A DNA stretch of 64,000 bases from Sycobia sp. Sy_11 (GCA_018907035.1 JACCIC010000001.1:3432001-3496000); one strand, 5' to 3'. Positions 1 to 17,846 are shown, counted from the first letter of the stretch. Numbers and translations are program-made. The notes: a model not told the origin generated them from the sequence alone.

Positions 1-530
1 GAGGCTGTTCTAAAACCCAGACTGATATATGGTGCTCTTGTCTGGTGGGACAGAACGGCCTTGTTCTCTGTTGTTAGTAAGTTAATGAGAGGAACAGAGT
101 TGGTCATGGAGACGACCCCCACCACCCGTATTTGCATCTACTCAGACTGTAAGAGCGCATTACAAGCGCAAAATAGAAACACTATAAGAGCCAAGCTGAT
201 TAGAGACTGTTTTCTAGTCCTGAACAGGTTGGCCTAGACGGTAAAGGTCACAGTACTGTGGATCTCGGGTCATCAAGGAATCAAGGGAAACATGGTCGCG
301 GTTGATCTAGCCAAAATGGTAGCTAGAGCTGCCTATCATGGCCCAGAGCTGGCTGTAGGACTCTGCAATACCATCATCAAAGTAGAGATAAAGGGATAGG
401 TAGGGGAGAAAACAGATGACAATGGGAGAAAAATTGGAAATGCAGGCAGAAAAAGCCTTATTTACCATTAGAAACGCTAAGGACTGGACCAAGACCGGAC
501 CATGGTCTCAGTAGAGAAAGGATTAAGGTA
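1..530 (+). pseudogene. non-LTR retrotransposon fragment (end of RT plus RNase H), internally deleted
   Basis: The first 90 bases match the end of the reverse-transcriptase region of the fuller relic at 19740-19830. From about 90 the sequence jumps to the RNase H region (equivalent of 20250 onward), so roughly 400 bases are missing internally. The RNase H part still shows the reading around the second acidic residue (Y-S-D-C-K-S-A-L, near 138-160) and the G-H-Q-G-I-K-G-N stretch near 270-290. In-frame stops and frameshifts prevent any product. The match to the second relic ends near 530, where the sequence passes into another repeat family. Confidence 0.75.
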
Positions 531-539
531 CTTATGTAA

Positions 540-886
540 ACCTACGTTTTTTGTGAAAATCATTTTACTTTAATCAATAAATAAATCAATAAATAAGTTA
601 ATCGTTTTAACAATCAGTTTCACCAGCAGCCACTAGGTGGCGTCTTGAATCACGAACATCAACTCAAAGTACTCCGCTGAAAGTATTAATACCAGGCCAG
701 GTCAAATGAATGTAAATGTCCAACGTTGGGACTCGTACCCTAAAGAAGGTGTGATGTTAGTCGGTATTACCTTTTTTGTTCTTCAGGTTAATCTGACACT
801 ACTGTCAAATCTTATGGATATCGTTTGATTGTTGTAAATTTTATTTTCTCTTACGTGAAAAAATTTGTCTCTCTTTTCCTCTCTCT

Positions 887-956
<70 letters not shown>

Positions 957-1070
957 ATCTCTCTACTCTCTCTCTCTATCTCTGTCTTTTTTTTCGTATA
1001 AAATGGTTTTGTATGCCAAATCATACTGAATATAGTTTGTGACGACAAATTATATTTCTGTTTTTATATA
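540..1070 (+). repeat. interspersed repeat, copy 1 (same family as 18916-19240 and 21050-21595)
   Basis: This block is a direct copy of 19060-19240 and an inverted copy of 21050-21500, including the embedded CT tract and the flanking A/T-rich sequence after it. Shared landmarks are the 'taggtggcgt' stretch near 637, 'ccaggcc' near 692 and the poly-CT tract at 871-985. Family identity is not known to me; it carries no coding sequence. It resembles the dispersed non-autonomous repeats common in hymenopteran genomes. Confidence 0.65.
871..985. repeat. CT/GA microsatellite
   Basis: Almost uninterrupted CT dinucleotides with a few single-base interruptions. It lies inside the 540-1070 repeat, whose inverted copy at 21114-21164 carries a GA tract at the same place, so the microsatellite is part of the repeat. 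Confidence 0.9.
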
Positions 1071-1524
1071 TTATATTAACTCCAGAATTGTGACAAGACT
1101 GTTTTTTTTAGATTGAACAAAAGAAAGGATAACAAAATAGGGTTCTTTACTAACGATCTCGAAACTATGTATATTAATTAATATATAAAATATATGGTCA
1201 CTTCTGCATAAAAAGGCAATATTCATCGTCTGCATAAAAAATTTGCTACTGGCATACCAACACTTTGCTCGAATTGCAGTTGGTGTGTGTGTGTGTGTGT
1301 GTATGTGTGTTTGTATTAAATGGTCGACAAATTATCAACTTTTTGAAGTGGACGCTACATTAAAGCAGTTTTTTTACACAGAAACGACAATAGGTAAATT
1401 ACGGTCAATTGTTTATAGTAATAGATTTTTATATATAAAGTAATTTTTACTTAGATATTATTGAATTGTTTATAAAATCGGTTAAAATTATTAACTCGGG
1501 TGAAGCCGTAACGGGGGATGCTAG

Positions 1525-1530
<6 letters not shown>

Positions 1531-1576
<46 letters not shown>
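1531..1576. repeat. TA microsatellite
   Basis: About 23 TA units. The following sequence (1580 onward) matches 21640 onward, so this is near the left edge of the D/C duplicated block. Confidence 0.9.
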
Positions 1577-1580
<4 letters not shown>

Positions 1581-1990
1581 ATTATGACACAAATGGACGT
1601 TCGCATACATATATTTGTAAATGATCATAACTTTTTAACATTTGCATAACGACATAATGTAAAATAATGTTTATTATGAAGTATTTATATGAACTGAATG
1701 CATCAACAATTTTTTCACGGTTAACGCTATTAAAATATATAGTGTAGAAAATTATGTTTCAAAAATAATATAAATAAGTAATGAAGCGACAGTGTTAATT
1801 AAACACTTGTTTAAAATTAATTCGTAAAATATCTTATTATATACAAAAGCACTGATAAATTAAGAATTATAGATATAACTTAAGCTATTGATTTTATAAT
1901 CATTTTAAGAATTAATTTTAATCGTGCGTGCATATTTTTTTTGTTACAGAAATTAATACTTTTTACAAAAAGTATCAGTTACATTTAGTA

Positions 1991-2278
1991 GCTTTTCCAT
2001 AAGCCTCCTGAAACAATCGATGCGTCTCGGCAGCAGATTTCTTCAAATTGAACCAATAAAGTGAAACTTCCCGCAAATGACGTCGACTCGGCTCAAATTT
2101 CGACATTTTCACGATATCAAAAATTTATGATGCGAAAAAATTTTAACTAATGTGTTAGTATGGAATTGTTGACATATGAATAAGCTTTGATTATGACATA
2201 TGTAACCATTGAATACTCGCACAGTATTGGTGGCGCCATCTCTTACAAAAAACGGGAAAGACTTATTCACACTCCTAA
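1991..2278 (-). mobile_element. 5' fragment of a mariner element
   Basis: On the minus strand this matches the first 290 or so bases of the complete mariner at 14910-16195: terminal repeat (ending at 2278, with TA at 2279-2280), 5' untranslated part, and the start of the transposase through the L-L/F-Q-E-A-Y-G region. The rest of the element is absent. It abuts exon 4 sequence of the FBXO22-like fragment, showing insertion into a coding exon of a former gene copy. Confidence 0.85.
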
Positions 2279-2280
2279 TA

Positions 2281-2472
2281 GCTTCTAGAGAAATTCTAAA
2301 GAGAGGCATACAAGGAGCTGTACTACCACATATTTATAGTACAGAAATTCTAAATGTAGATGCAGCATTTCACTTAACCCATGTATTACGATCCAAACCT
2401 TATGTAGCTCTTCTATTCATTTCGCCCACTAGACCACAATCAGAAAATTTAGAATATGCGGATAAACGAATA
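2281..2472 (+). pseudogene. FBXO22-like gene, exon 4 fragment (copy D)
   Basis: The plus-strand reading A-S-R-E-I-L-K-R-G and on to F-I-S-P-T-R matches exon 4 of the intact copies (9940-10151), joined at its left edge to a mariner end. The last part (Q-S-E-N-L-E-Y-A) is shared with pseudogene C at 22500-22520 rather than with A or B, so D and C are sister copies. No other exon of this copy remains in the window. It cannot encode a working protein. Confidence 0.8.
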
Positions 2473-3110
2473 AGACTGTATTATTTTTATTTCACATTTC
2501 TTTAAAAAATTATACAATGCTGAAAGAGCTGTTGGTAGACTGAGAACGAAACAAATTTTTTTTATTATGAATGCTTAATTTTATCGAGTCCAGACAGCTC
2601 AATCGTTCGATTTTAGTCTTGCCAGATCATGTGGAGCCACATTATCAGACAGCAACTTTGTTGCGAGCGAAATTCTTCAAATTTGAATTAACTCTGTTCA
2701 ATGATCGGTTGCTCCAACCGTACATTTAAGGACGTATGGATCGTGTTAATAAATGAGATTTTAGTTTGGATTGAAACACAACTAATTTATTTATCTATTA
2801 TACTGAATAACAAAATTGCCAAGAAGCTAACTCGACACGATGCGATGTACATATATACGCGTCTCAATCTGATCTGATCGATATTCTGCTCGAATATATA
2901 AAATGTTTCAATATATACTAAACAATACTAACCATATCCATAACGGTTAAGAAGGGAGGTGTCCATCGTAGTTGAATGGGGAGTAGAAAAAAGTAGTAGG
3001 TACCGCTGCCGGTTACCCTTTCACTCACACAGGTATAGGCTATACGATTGCAGGTCTTAATTTGCACACTCGAATAAATAAGCGTGTACGAACGTCCTAA
3101 AGGACAAAAA

Positions 3111-3573
3111 TATATGATTAATTATTGTTAACATACTCGAAATGGTTATGCGGAATTATATAATATAGTATTTAATTATTATTATTATTATAATTAAATT
3201 GACGTGTATGTTCACGTCAATTGTTGGACACCATATACTTGTTGGTGCCCGTCTGAACAAAATGAGCTCTTCAAAGGCAATAGCTACGGATTTTACTGTG
3301 TCGGCTTTCAATTGTCGAATCTGAATTAGCTTTCTGAACATGCATTGGAAGATTAATATACAAGTTGGTATAGAAGTTGGTCTTGGAGTATTGGAATACG
3401 AAAAATGTATAAGGTCTACTACTATGGTCTTATACGATCTCTGTCTATCATAAGCCCGTCAGCGCCATTTTGCAAAACTTTCTTTTTCAAAAATATAACA
3501 CACATCTGGCAATACTTTTGGTGTCAAATACATTCCAGGCTAAATCACTTGCCCAACTCGTTCATAAGCTTTT
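3111..3573. other. no gene recognised
   Basis: Sequence between block D and block A. It contains an ATT trinucleotide tract (3176-3196) and short minus-strand readings near 3200-3340 that look like transposon debris without a nameable family. Confidence 0.4.
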
Positions 3574-4387
3574 TCGTATGCAAGATGTTCTAATCATCCA
3601 CTATCATATGAATTCCACATCATGTGTTGTATTTTTTTTTAAAACTACTGATCTCTCTCAGCTCCTTCTCTCCATTTTGCCGAGATACGTTCAAGGAGCA
3701 GAGCATATTTCCTATTTAAATTCATTATTAGTACATCATATAAGTTATTTTTACTAAATATAATTATTTGCTCAATTAATTTACAGCATACAACAATGTT
3801 TCAACAGTTCATTTGCTGTCCTCATCAAGCCACAATGTATTTATATTATAATTTTTTTATAATTAATTAGCAAGGTTAGTTATCAGGTGTGAACAATTAT
3901 ATGACTTCATAGAGATAGTTAAAATAACCTTATTATCGTCAATTAGACACATCCGTTTTAAAAAAATTAAATATTAAAGGTAAATATATTACACCTATAA
4001 CCATAAAATATATAGGTAGTGACAATAATAATTTGTTCACAATATTAACTTCTTGGAATTTTTGTACATTTTGTAAATATCACTTATTCAAACAATAAAT
4101 TTTTACGTATTCCGAATATTTTCAGTAAATATTTTTACTACAAATCAATAAATAAGTCCCATTAGCATTTTCTAAAGCAATATATTTATTGTTAAAAATT
4201 CTGTTTACATTTTTTCTTATTCTAAATTATATGACTTTTATCAGCATATCGATTTTTAATTTGAATTTTTTATTTCAAATTATCCAATTCAGCATGTACT
4301 TACGTTTTGAAGACTGATGCAAACATCATATTAAAATAGACTGACCCAGTTCCATTAAATTATTTTTAAATTATACGACAAACAGAA

Positions 4388-4396
4388 TATAAAAGG
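4388..4396 (+). promoter_or_regulatory. TATA box of FBXO22-like copy A
   Basis: The sequence TATAAAAGG lies 76 bases before the proposed start codon at 4464. The same motif sits at the same distance in copy B (26076-26084). A start of transcription about 30 bases downstream would give a 5' leader of roughly 45 bases. Confidence 0.6.
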
Positions 4397-4463
4397 CGAT
4401 GGCCTCTGAAGTAATTTTTTTTTATATTAATTGTGAAGCGTTGAATTTAGTTAATCTTAAAGC

Positions 4464-11481
<7,018 letters not shown>

Positions 11482-11493
11482 TAGAAGAATAAA

Positions 11494-11950
11494 ACAGCAT
11501 CTAAATTGGTTACTTAATATCAATATACACCACTCTTTAAAGAATACTTATTCTCAGACTAAAACTTGACTTTCTATGAAACTTTTAATATTTATTATTC
11601 TATTGTTATATAAATAGTCATCCAAGTAGGTGAATATTTTATCAAGTGAATAAAGATTAGTGAACTATTTTTATCATCTTTCTCATTTTATAAATTTCTT
11701 ACCTTGCTATATTGTAAGGCAATGAACTTATTTGTTGCGTATTTCATCTGATCTAAGAAGATCGAATAATCAGATATTATCAACATAAGTAAGAATAAAA
11801 ATATGATGTTGGATAGGAGAGTTTTGTATCGTGGTAATCTAATGTCGGTAAAAACTCCCGATTTGTTACTGCTTCCCACTATTTCCAGTCGGAATTGTTA
11901 GATTATTTTAGCCTTCTATAAATAATAAAGCAAAAAAATACTTCAAACTA
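11494..11950. other. 3' flank of FBXO22-like copy A, no gene recognised
   Basis: AT-rich sequence between the gene and the Copia relic, present almost unchanged in unit B (38051-38510). No convincing coding sequence. Confidence 0.5.
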
Positions 11951-12262
11951 AACATTGGATGGTATCGTAAAAGGATGTAAACATATGTGTCCACTGGGTC
12001 TTATTACGATCTGCGTCTTTGCTGCCTTGCGTGGCAAATGATTTATGAGTTTATTGTTTAGATGCCTGATATAGGTTTTAAGCTTCTCACAAGGGCTTGC
12101 AGAGTTTTCTTTATCGACTACTGTAGTGTGTCTTGCGTCATCCTTTCGTTTGATCAGACGTCTTTTCTTTCCTCGTTTGAAATAAAGTTCTTGTTTAAAG
12201 ATTATTTCGTGTCTCTTTATGTTAACATTCCACCTACTATATTTGATAAAAATTGAATAAGA

Positions 12263-12273
12263 TATGGGACCAG
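12263..12273 (+). other. Copia primer-binding-site-like motif
   Basis: TATGGGACCAG closely resembles the sequence that pairs with an internal part of initiator methionine tRNA used as primer by Copia elements. It lies about 115 bases before the gag start, where a primer site is expected. The same motif is in unit B at 38820-38830. Confidence 0.5.
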
Positions 12274-12387
12274 ATTTCGCGAGTAAACTTTCCGTGATTT
12301 TGTGTATACTGTAATCTAGTAATAAAATAAAACTGTGTTAAATACACAACAAAAAGAAAAAAACAGTTTTTTTCTAGTAAGTGAACA

Positions 12388-12558
12388 ATGAAATCTGTTA
12401 AAACAAAAAGGAATATTAAACATTCTAACGGTGAAAAATATAGTGTGTGGAAGTTTAGAATCTGCTCTCTTCTATCTAAACTTGATCTATTGCACGTACT
12501 TGATGAGCAAGTCCCTGCAGTAATGGCAGAAGAGTGGAAAAGTCTGAACACATTGTAA
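12388..12558 (+). pseudogene. Copia gag N-terminal fragment
   Basis: A 56-residue frame beginning M-K-S-V-K and containing the Copia gag hallmark Y-S-V-W-K-F-R followed by L-L-S-K-L-D-L-L. It ends in a stop right after the E-E-W-K motif; the rest of gag is not readable. An identical frame is present in unit B (38945-39115). Confidence 0.75.
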
Positions 12559-13051
12559 AAGGTGTAATAGTGAATATCTTTAATATTCTTTCCTCGGTTG
12601 TGCAAAAACCAATGATTCGACAAAAACAGTTTTGCAGTCTTGATATGGTTTTCCAATATGGCAGAGAAAATCATCGTATAAAGGATCGCAGATTCTATAC
12701 GAAAATTGAACAGCAATGTTCATTAGTTAATAAAACTTGACAGTTGCACTTAAAAGAAGTATCCTGAATATTACTAGCAAGGAAGGATTAAAGGTGTTCT
12801 GGAGGACGTCTTATATTGTTCGGAGGTGCCGTAAATTTACTATCTGTCAACAACATGCAGAAAGCACAGATGAGTATTCACTTCAATCCAAATGGAATTG
12901 AAGTTATTAAAAATGATAAAATAATTTTTGTCGGCAAGCCCATAAATAATTTGATTTCTATAGGATTCATTATTAATCATTATTAATATAATAGAAAGTC
13001 TCTAATGCGATAAACAGTAATTATGGTTGATGGCATCAAAGACTTGGACAT

Positions 13052-13548
13052 ATGGGCAAATCGAAAATTATTGAAATGAAAAATAATAAGATGGTCGATG
13101 GTATTAAATTAACTAATAATATTCTACCAAATGATAATATTTGTAAAGCTTGTATTTTTGGCAAACAAGCAAGACTACCTTTTCAGAAAAGAAAAAATAA
13201 AAATCATACGAAAAGACCACCTTTTATTGGTCATTCAGACATTTGCGGACTAATCACTTCTTTGACAGTAGATGGTAAAAATTATTTTTATTGTTTGTAG
13301 ATGAATTTACGCACTACTGCGTTACATATTTAATAGCATGCAAGTCAGATGTATTCTCTGTTTTCAAAGACTTTATAAAAAAAAGTCAAACTCATTTTAA
13401 TTTAAAAATAGTAAATTTATATTGTGATTATGGTAGAAAGTTGAATGAAATGAAGGACTGTTGCAAATATAATGAAATCATCTATCATTTAACAGTTCCT
13501 CATATTCTATTATTAAATGAAAAAAAAAATGATAAGAACAATTACTGA
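13052..13548 (+). pseudogene. Copia integrase region, frameshifted
   Basis: Frame one (13052-13300) carries the gag-pre-integrase end M-V-D-G-I-K-L and the C-K-A-C-I-F-G-K-Q segment, then H-S-D-I-C-G with the first catalytic aspartate. It stops at 13298-13300 inside the integrase core. The next frame (13291-13548) continues F-V-D-E-F-T-H-Y-C and reaches a C-D-Y-G-R stretch where the second catalytic Asp lies. A frameshift therefore separates the halves. Unit B has only the first half and a little more before its deletion. Confidence 0.8.
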
Positions 13549-14187
13549 AAAAGTACTACCTTGATAAGTGAAATAAACTGGAGGAAGTAATTTGGGGAGA
13601 AGCAGTTTTAACTGCTATGTATTTAATAAATTAAACCCTTACTAATGCTTTAAAACAGTATAAAATACCATATCAATTATGGCATGGTCAAAATCCTCAA
13701 GTAAAATATTTAAAAGTTTTCAATAGTACAATATATGTGAATAATAGAATAAGAAAAACAAAAATTAAAATTTTGAAGATAAATCTTGGAAAGGTATTTT
13801 AGTTGGTTACATTTTAATTTTAATTTTACTATAAAGTATGGGATGTAGAATCAGAAAAATTTATCGTAGCAAGGGATGTGATAGCTGATGAAATAAATTT
13901 TTTGAATTCGAGACCAGAAATTAGGTTTGAAGGAATTGTAATAAAAATTCCAAGAAAACTTAAGAACGGAATGTTCGTAACAAATCAGTAGAGCCTTAGA
14001 GATCTGATAATGGAAAATCAGAAAAATTTCTGGAAGACGAATCTGAGAAAAATGAATCAGATGTACCAGATTCGAAAATAGACAGAAATTCAAATGAAAA
14101 TTTGAATAAGCAATAAATATTCTAAGTAGAGATTCAAAGACAAATAATACAGAACTATGGAAATGCCTAGAAAGAGTTTTAAGATAT

Positions 14188-14685
14188 TTGAAAGGTTCGA
14201 TGAATTTAAAATTAACTTATAAAAAAGGCAACAATCAAAATATTTTAAGTGGTTCTGTTGATTCTGATTGGGGTGGCCATGAAGGTAGTGATAGAAAAAG
14301 TACGACAAGCTACTTATTTAAGTTATTTGAAAAATGCACGATTTGCTGGAATACTAAAAGACAAACATTTGTAGCAGCTTCTTCAACAGAAGCAGAATAT
14401 ATGACTTCACTTGAAGCTGTTCATGAAGCATTATGGATCAAGTCTTTAATAAATAGTATAGAAAATAAAATCATGAAACCGATTGTAATTTATGAAGACA
14501 ATAACAGTTGTATAACTATAGCGAATAATCCAAGTAATCATAAGCAATCAAAACATATAGATATTAAATATCATTTCTCGAGAGAGCAAATAGAAAAAAA
14601 ATGTAATAATATTGAAACATATTTCCACAGGAGAGCAGATTGCGGATGCACTAACAAAACCATTACCAGCTGTGAAACTCCTTGA
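14188..14685 (+). pseudogene. Copia RNase H end
   Basis: 165 residues with the Copia C-terminal signature: G-S-V-D-S-D-W-G-G, R-K-S-T-T-S-Y, A-S-S-T-E-A-E-Y, E-D-N-N-S-C-I and S-K-H-I-D-I-K-Y-H. The last residues are out of frame relative to the expected I-A-D-A-L-T-K-P ending, visible in another frame near 14640-14670. Upstream (13560-14185) only degraded reverse-transcriptase remnants are present. Absent from unit B. Confidence 0.85.
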
Positions 14686-14909
14686 ACTCAGAAAAGGAAT
14701 GAGCATGGAGAAACGATAAAATACAATTCATATTGTTTTGATAAATATATTTCATACTAATAATAGAGACGGTTCGAATAGGTTTTACTGGGTTTCCCTA
14801 TTCCTTGCAACAAATGTTGGACCGTGTGAAATTTCCCAGAACAAACGAGGAAAGAATATAGACTGAAAGGAACTATCGTACATCTAATATTAAGTTTTAT
14901 TTTATTATA

Positions 14910-16195
14910 TTAGGAGTGTGAATAAGTCTTTCCCGTTTTTTGTAAGAGATGGCGCCACCAATACTGTGCGAGTATTCAATGGTTACATATGTCATAATCA
15001 AAGCTTATTCATATGTCAACAATTCCATACTAACACATTAGTTAAAATTTTTTCGCATCATAAATTTTTGATATCGTGAAAATGTCGAAATTTGAGCCGA
15101 GTCGACGTCATTTGCGGGAAGTTTCACTTTATTGGTTCAATTTGAAGAAATCTACTGCCGAGACGCATCGATTGCTTCAGGAGGCTTATGGAGAAGGTTG
15201 TGTCGATGATTCAAGTGTTCGCGGATGGTTTCGACGCTTCAAAAGCGGTGATTTCGACGTGGAAGACAAGGAGCGTTCCGGGCGGCCGCAAATCTTTGAA
15301 GATCGAGAATTGGCGACTTTGCTTGATGAAGATTCTTGTCAAACGCAAGAAGAACTTGCTGAAGCATTGGGAGTTGACCGAACAACCAGTTCCAAGCGTT
15401 TGAAAGCCATGGGAATGATCCAAAAGCAAGGAAATTGGGTGCCGTACGAACTGAAGCTGAGAGACGTCGAACGGCGTTTTTTCACTTGCGATCAGCTGCT
15501 TCAGCGACATAAAAGAAAGGGTTTTCTGCATCGTATCGTGACTGGCGATGAAAAGTGGATACGTTACGATAATCCGAAGCGAAGAAAATCATGGGGACTA
15601 CCCGGCCATGCATCATCATCGACGGCCAAGCCAAATATTCATGGCGCCAAGCTCATGCTCTGTATATGGTGGGACCAGCTAGGTTTGGTTTACTATGAGC
15701 TTCTGAAACTGAATGAAAGGATCACAGGCGAGGTCTATCAACGACAATTGATGCGTTTGAGCCGCGCACTGCGAGAAAAACGGCCACAATACTCCGACAG
15801 GCACGACAAAGTTATTTTGCAACATGACAATGCTCGCCCACATGTTGCACCGCCGGTGAAAACATACTTAGAAACGCTCAAATGGGAAGTCCTACCCCAC
15901 CCGCCGTATAGTCCAGACGTTGCTCCGTCTGATTACCATCTCTTCAGATCGATGACGCATGGCCTGGCTGACCAGCACTTCCATTCCTACGAGGAAGCCA
16001 AAAAATGGGTGGATGACTGGATAGAGGCCAAACCGGTCGAATTTTTTCGCAACGGGATTCGTATGTTGCCAGAAAGATGGGAAAAAGTTGTAGCTAGCGA
16101 TGGCCAATACTTTCAATAATTCATTTGTAACCATTTTTTCACAATAAAGGCTCAAAATTTGAAAAAAAACGGGAAAGACTTATTCACATACCTGA
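14910..16195 (+). mobile_element. complete mariner element (copy M1)
   Basis: 1286 bases bounded by TA at 14908-14909 and 16196-16197. Inverted ends read TTAGGAGTGTGAATAAG (left) and TCAGGTATGTGAATAAG (right), followed on both sides by TCTTTCCCGTTTTTT-like sequence. It encloses one intact transposase frame. It has inserted into the 3' end of the Copia relic. This site is within the stretch missing from unit B. Confidence 0.95.
15076..16119 (+). CDS. mariner transposase, intact (M1)
   Basis: A 347-residue frame, the usual mariner length. An N-terminal paired-type helix-turn-helix (about residues 10-60, G-W-F-R-R-F-K-S-G-D-F-D) is followed by a second one (about 85-112) and a linker reading W-V-P-Y-E-L where W-V-P-H-E-L is usual. 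The DD34D catalytic triad is complete: D in T-G-D-E-K-W, D in Q-H-D-N-A-R-P-H, and D in A-P-S-D-Y-H-L-F with 34 residues between the last two. Catalyses cut-and-paste movement at TA sites, in the nucleus. A second ATG two codons in (M-S-K-F-E) may be the true start. Differs from the M2 product at about nine residues, including Ser for Ile in the second helix-turn-helix (T-T-S-S-K-R-L). Confidence 0.95.
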   Translation: MKMSKFEPSRRHLREVSLYWFNLKKSTAETHRLLQEAYGEGCVDDSSVRGWFRRFKSGDFDVEDKERSGRPQIFEDRELATLLDEDSCQTQEELAEALGVDRTTSSKRLKAMGMIQKQGNWVPYELKLRDVERRFFTCDQLLQRHKRKGFLHRIVTGDEKWIRYDNPKRRKSWGLPGHASSSTAKPNIHGAKLMLCIWWDQLGLVYYELLKLNERITGEVYQRQLMRLSRALREKRPQYSDRHDKVILQHDNARPHVAPPVKTYLETLKWEVLPHPPYSPDVAPSDYHLFRSMTHGLADQHFHSYEEAKKWVDDWIEAKPVEFFRNGIRMLPERWEKVVASDGQYFQ

Positions 16196-16197
16196 TA

Positions 16198-16535
16198 TAT
16201 TATTGCATTTATTGCAGAGTGGAGTTTGTAAATGCCGTATGAATAAATTTACACATCTAACCTTATAAGTGGAAAGTAATAAATATTGAAATTTTAACAG
16301 TAGTAATAGAAAGCATATGTTAAGCAACAAAAAAATCATTAAATTTTCAGAAAGGGGCTAAAAGATAATTTTGGTATATGATATGGATAATTGAGGTCCC
16401 ATAATATCACAGTAATTTCTGTTTTTTAAAATCGTCGAAAACCATTTATAAGGTCTTTTTACACGTGCTCTTTAAAAGACATATTTAAGATTTGAGATGT
16501 CTTCTGTTTTCATTGAAATATCCCTGATTGAAATA
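16198..16535. other. unit A sequence absent from unit B, no gene recognised
   Basis: AT-rich DNA between the mariner and the point where homology with unit B resumes (near 16535). No coding potential seen. Confidence 0.4.
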
Positions 16536-16549
16536 AATTATTTTAATAG

Positions 16550-17560
16550 TTTCGAAAGAGCTAATTTTCTGGATATATAAATATAGTATATGCAAAACTA
16601 TAGCGCTTACCCCAAACTCTTATGTTCTAATTTCCTTCATTTTCGAGCTCTGTCACCAATGCCGCTATAACTCCAGAAACTTTAAGCAATATTTTGTATG
16701 CCCTGGGGCATTAAATTTTTAAGCGTACGATTGTTGTAAAGTATATCGAATCTTCTTGACTTGTGAAATTTCTGTTGCTTTTTTTGGAGATATCTTGTAC
16801 CAGACCACCTTTTATATGGTTTATGTTGCTCATTGAACTGTAATTACCAGTAATAGTTAGCTAGCATAGCTCAAGACCATTTTCTTGTTAACGCCTTTCT
16901 ATTTCTGTTATGTCTTGATGAAAACGTTCACTCTGCTCTTTGCTAACATTGCCTAAATCTTCATGAAACAAATCCAAATGAGAATCTAAATAGAGTAACG
17001 TTATGTTCGTATTATAACCTAAACGCTTGAATACTTGAATCAAATCAATGATATTTCGATGAAAAAAAAATATGTCAAATTTTTAAAATGGATTTTAAAA
17101 GGTATAGTAGAAAGACATTTCAGAAAAAAGAAACGATGCTCGATTTTATAGTACCTCATATTTTAACTCCGGACTGGAATTCTAGACCAAAAATTAGTTC
17201 GGAAATGATTTTCAATTGACCATCAACAAACACGACCCCATATTTTGTAGATCTACGTAATGTTACCTCCGTCGAATGATAATAAAACAAAAAAAATTGA
17301 TTGGTGTTGCAGCCTTTTTAGCAAACTAATATAATATGATTACGACAACAGGCAGACTGTTCTTATTTATTATTACTCCTATAGAATCTGAAATATTAAA
17401 GTCAAAATTAATATTGTTAATAAAGAAAAATACCACTACCCTCCTTCAATAAACATTATTTTTCCAATCTATAACGCTGAACGTTTAAAATTGCCTAGCT
17501 TCTTCATTTCTATGTTTATCACTATACCTGAGATTTTTACTGCATAATTTATTTATCTAT
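16550..17560 (-). pseudogene. relic of a repeated arthropod coding family (unit A copy)
   Basis: Minus-strand reading around 17035-16880 gives L-G-Y-N-T-N-I ... D-S-H-L-D-L-F-H-E-D-L-G-N-V-S, then E-Q-S-E-R-F-H-Q-D-I-T-E-I, broken by stops. I recognise the E-R-F-H-Q-D-I pattern as one that recurs in many arthropod genomes in multi-copy, apparently mobile-element-derived sequences; I cannot name the superfamily. Stops and frameshifts occur throughout. The matching copy in unit B is at 39950-40970. Confidence 0.55.
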
Positions 17561-17584
17561 ATATTTATGTGTAAGTGTGCAAGT

Positions 17585-17618
17585 GTGTGTGTGTGTGTAT
17601 GCACACACACACACATAC

Positions 17619-17660
<42 letters not shown>

Positions 17661-17675
17661 GTGTGTATATATAGG
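17585..17675. repeat. compound TG/CA/TA microsatellite
   Basis: TG, CA and TA tracts in succession. The equivalent in unit B is 40993-41089 with different lengths. Confidence 0.85.
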
Positions 17676-17846
17676 TATGATTACAAGCCCGAAGTTTTGG
17701 CCGAGCGCAGCCCCTAGAAAAAAGTCTTGCGCCAAGAAAAAATGTCTGTAATTTCTCGGGTGCAGTACGGAATTGTTGGAATAGCCACACATTATTTGTG
17801 AACAATGATTATGGCGTATAAGCTCTCAAGGTGAAAGACTTTAAAT

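Larger units (their letters stand above)
1580..3110. repeat. duplicated block D, paired with 21640-23110
   Basis: Sequence from 1580 matches 21640 onward in order: the AT-rich stretch containing 'gacgttc' and 'aaatgatcat', a segment around 1800-1925, the exon fragment at 2281-2472, and the downstream stretch up to 'ggttaagaagggaggtgtc' near 2946-2964. The D copy is interrupted by a mariner fragment at 1991-2278. The two blocks differ by many substitutions, so this duplication is older than the A/B one. Confidence 0.7.
11950..14910 (+). mobile_element. degenerate Copia-type LTR retrotransposon (unit A)
   Basis: In order there are a likely 5' LTR remnant with AATAAA near 12180, a primer-binding-like motif at 12263-12273, a gag start at 12388-12558, an integrase region at 13052-13548 (C..C zinc-finger remnant, H-S-D-I-C-G), and the RNase H end at 14188-14685. 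The RT region between is not recognisable as an open frame. A TGTTGGA-type sequence at 14812 may start the 3' LTR, cut by the mariner at 14910. Boundaries are approximate. The front part is shared with unit B (to 39930). Confidence 0.75.

Noticed and set aside
851..1048. 65-residue minus-strand frame rich in Arg-Glu
   Set aside because: It is the translation of a CT/GA microsatellite, not a gene.
12237..12716. 159-residue minus-strand frame over the Copia gag region, repeated at 38794-39273
   Set aside because: It is antisense to recognisable gag sequence; its conservation between A and B reflects the recent duplication only.
15211..15531. 106-residue frame antisense to the M1 transposase (and the same at 34151-34471)
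   Set aside because: Shadow of the transposase frame; present only because the sense strand is constrained.
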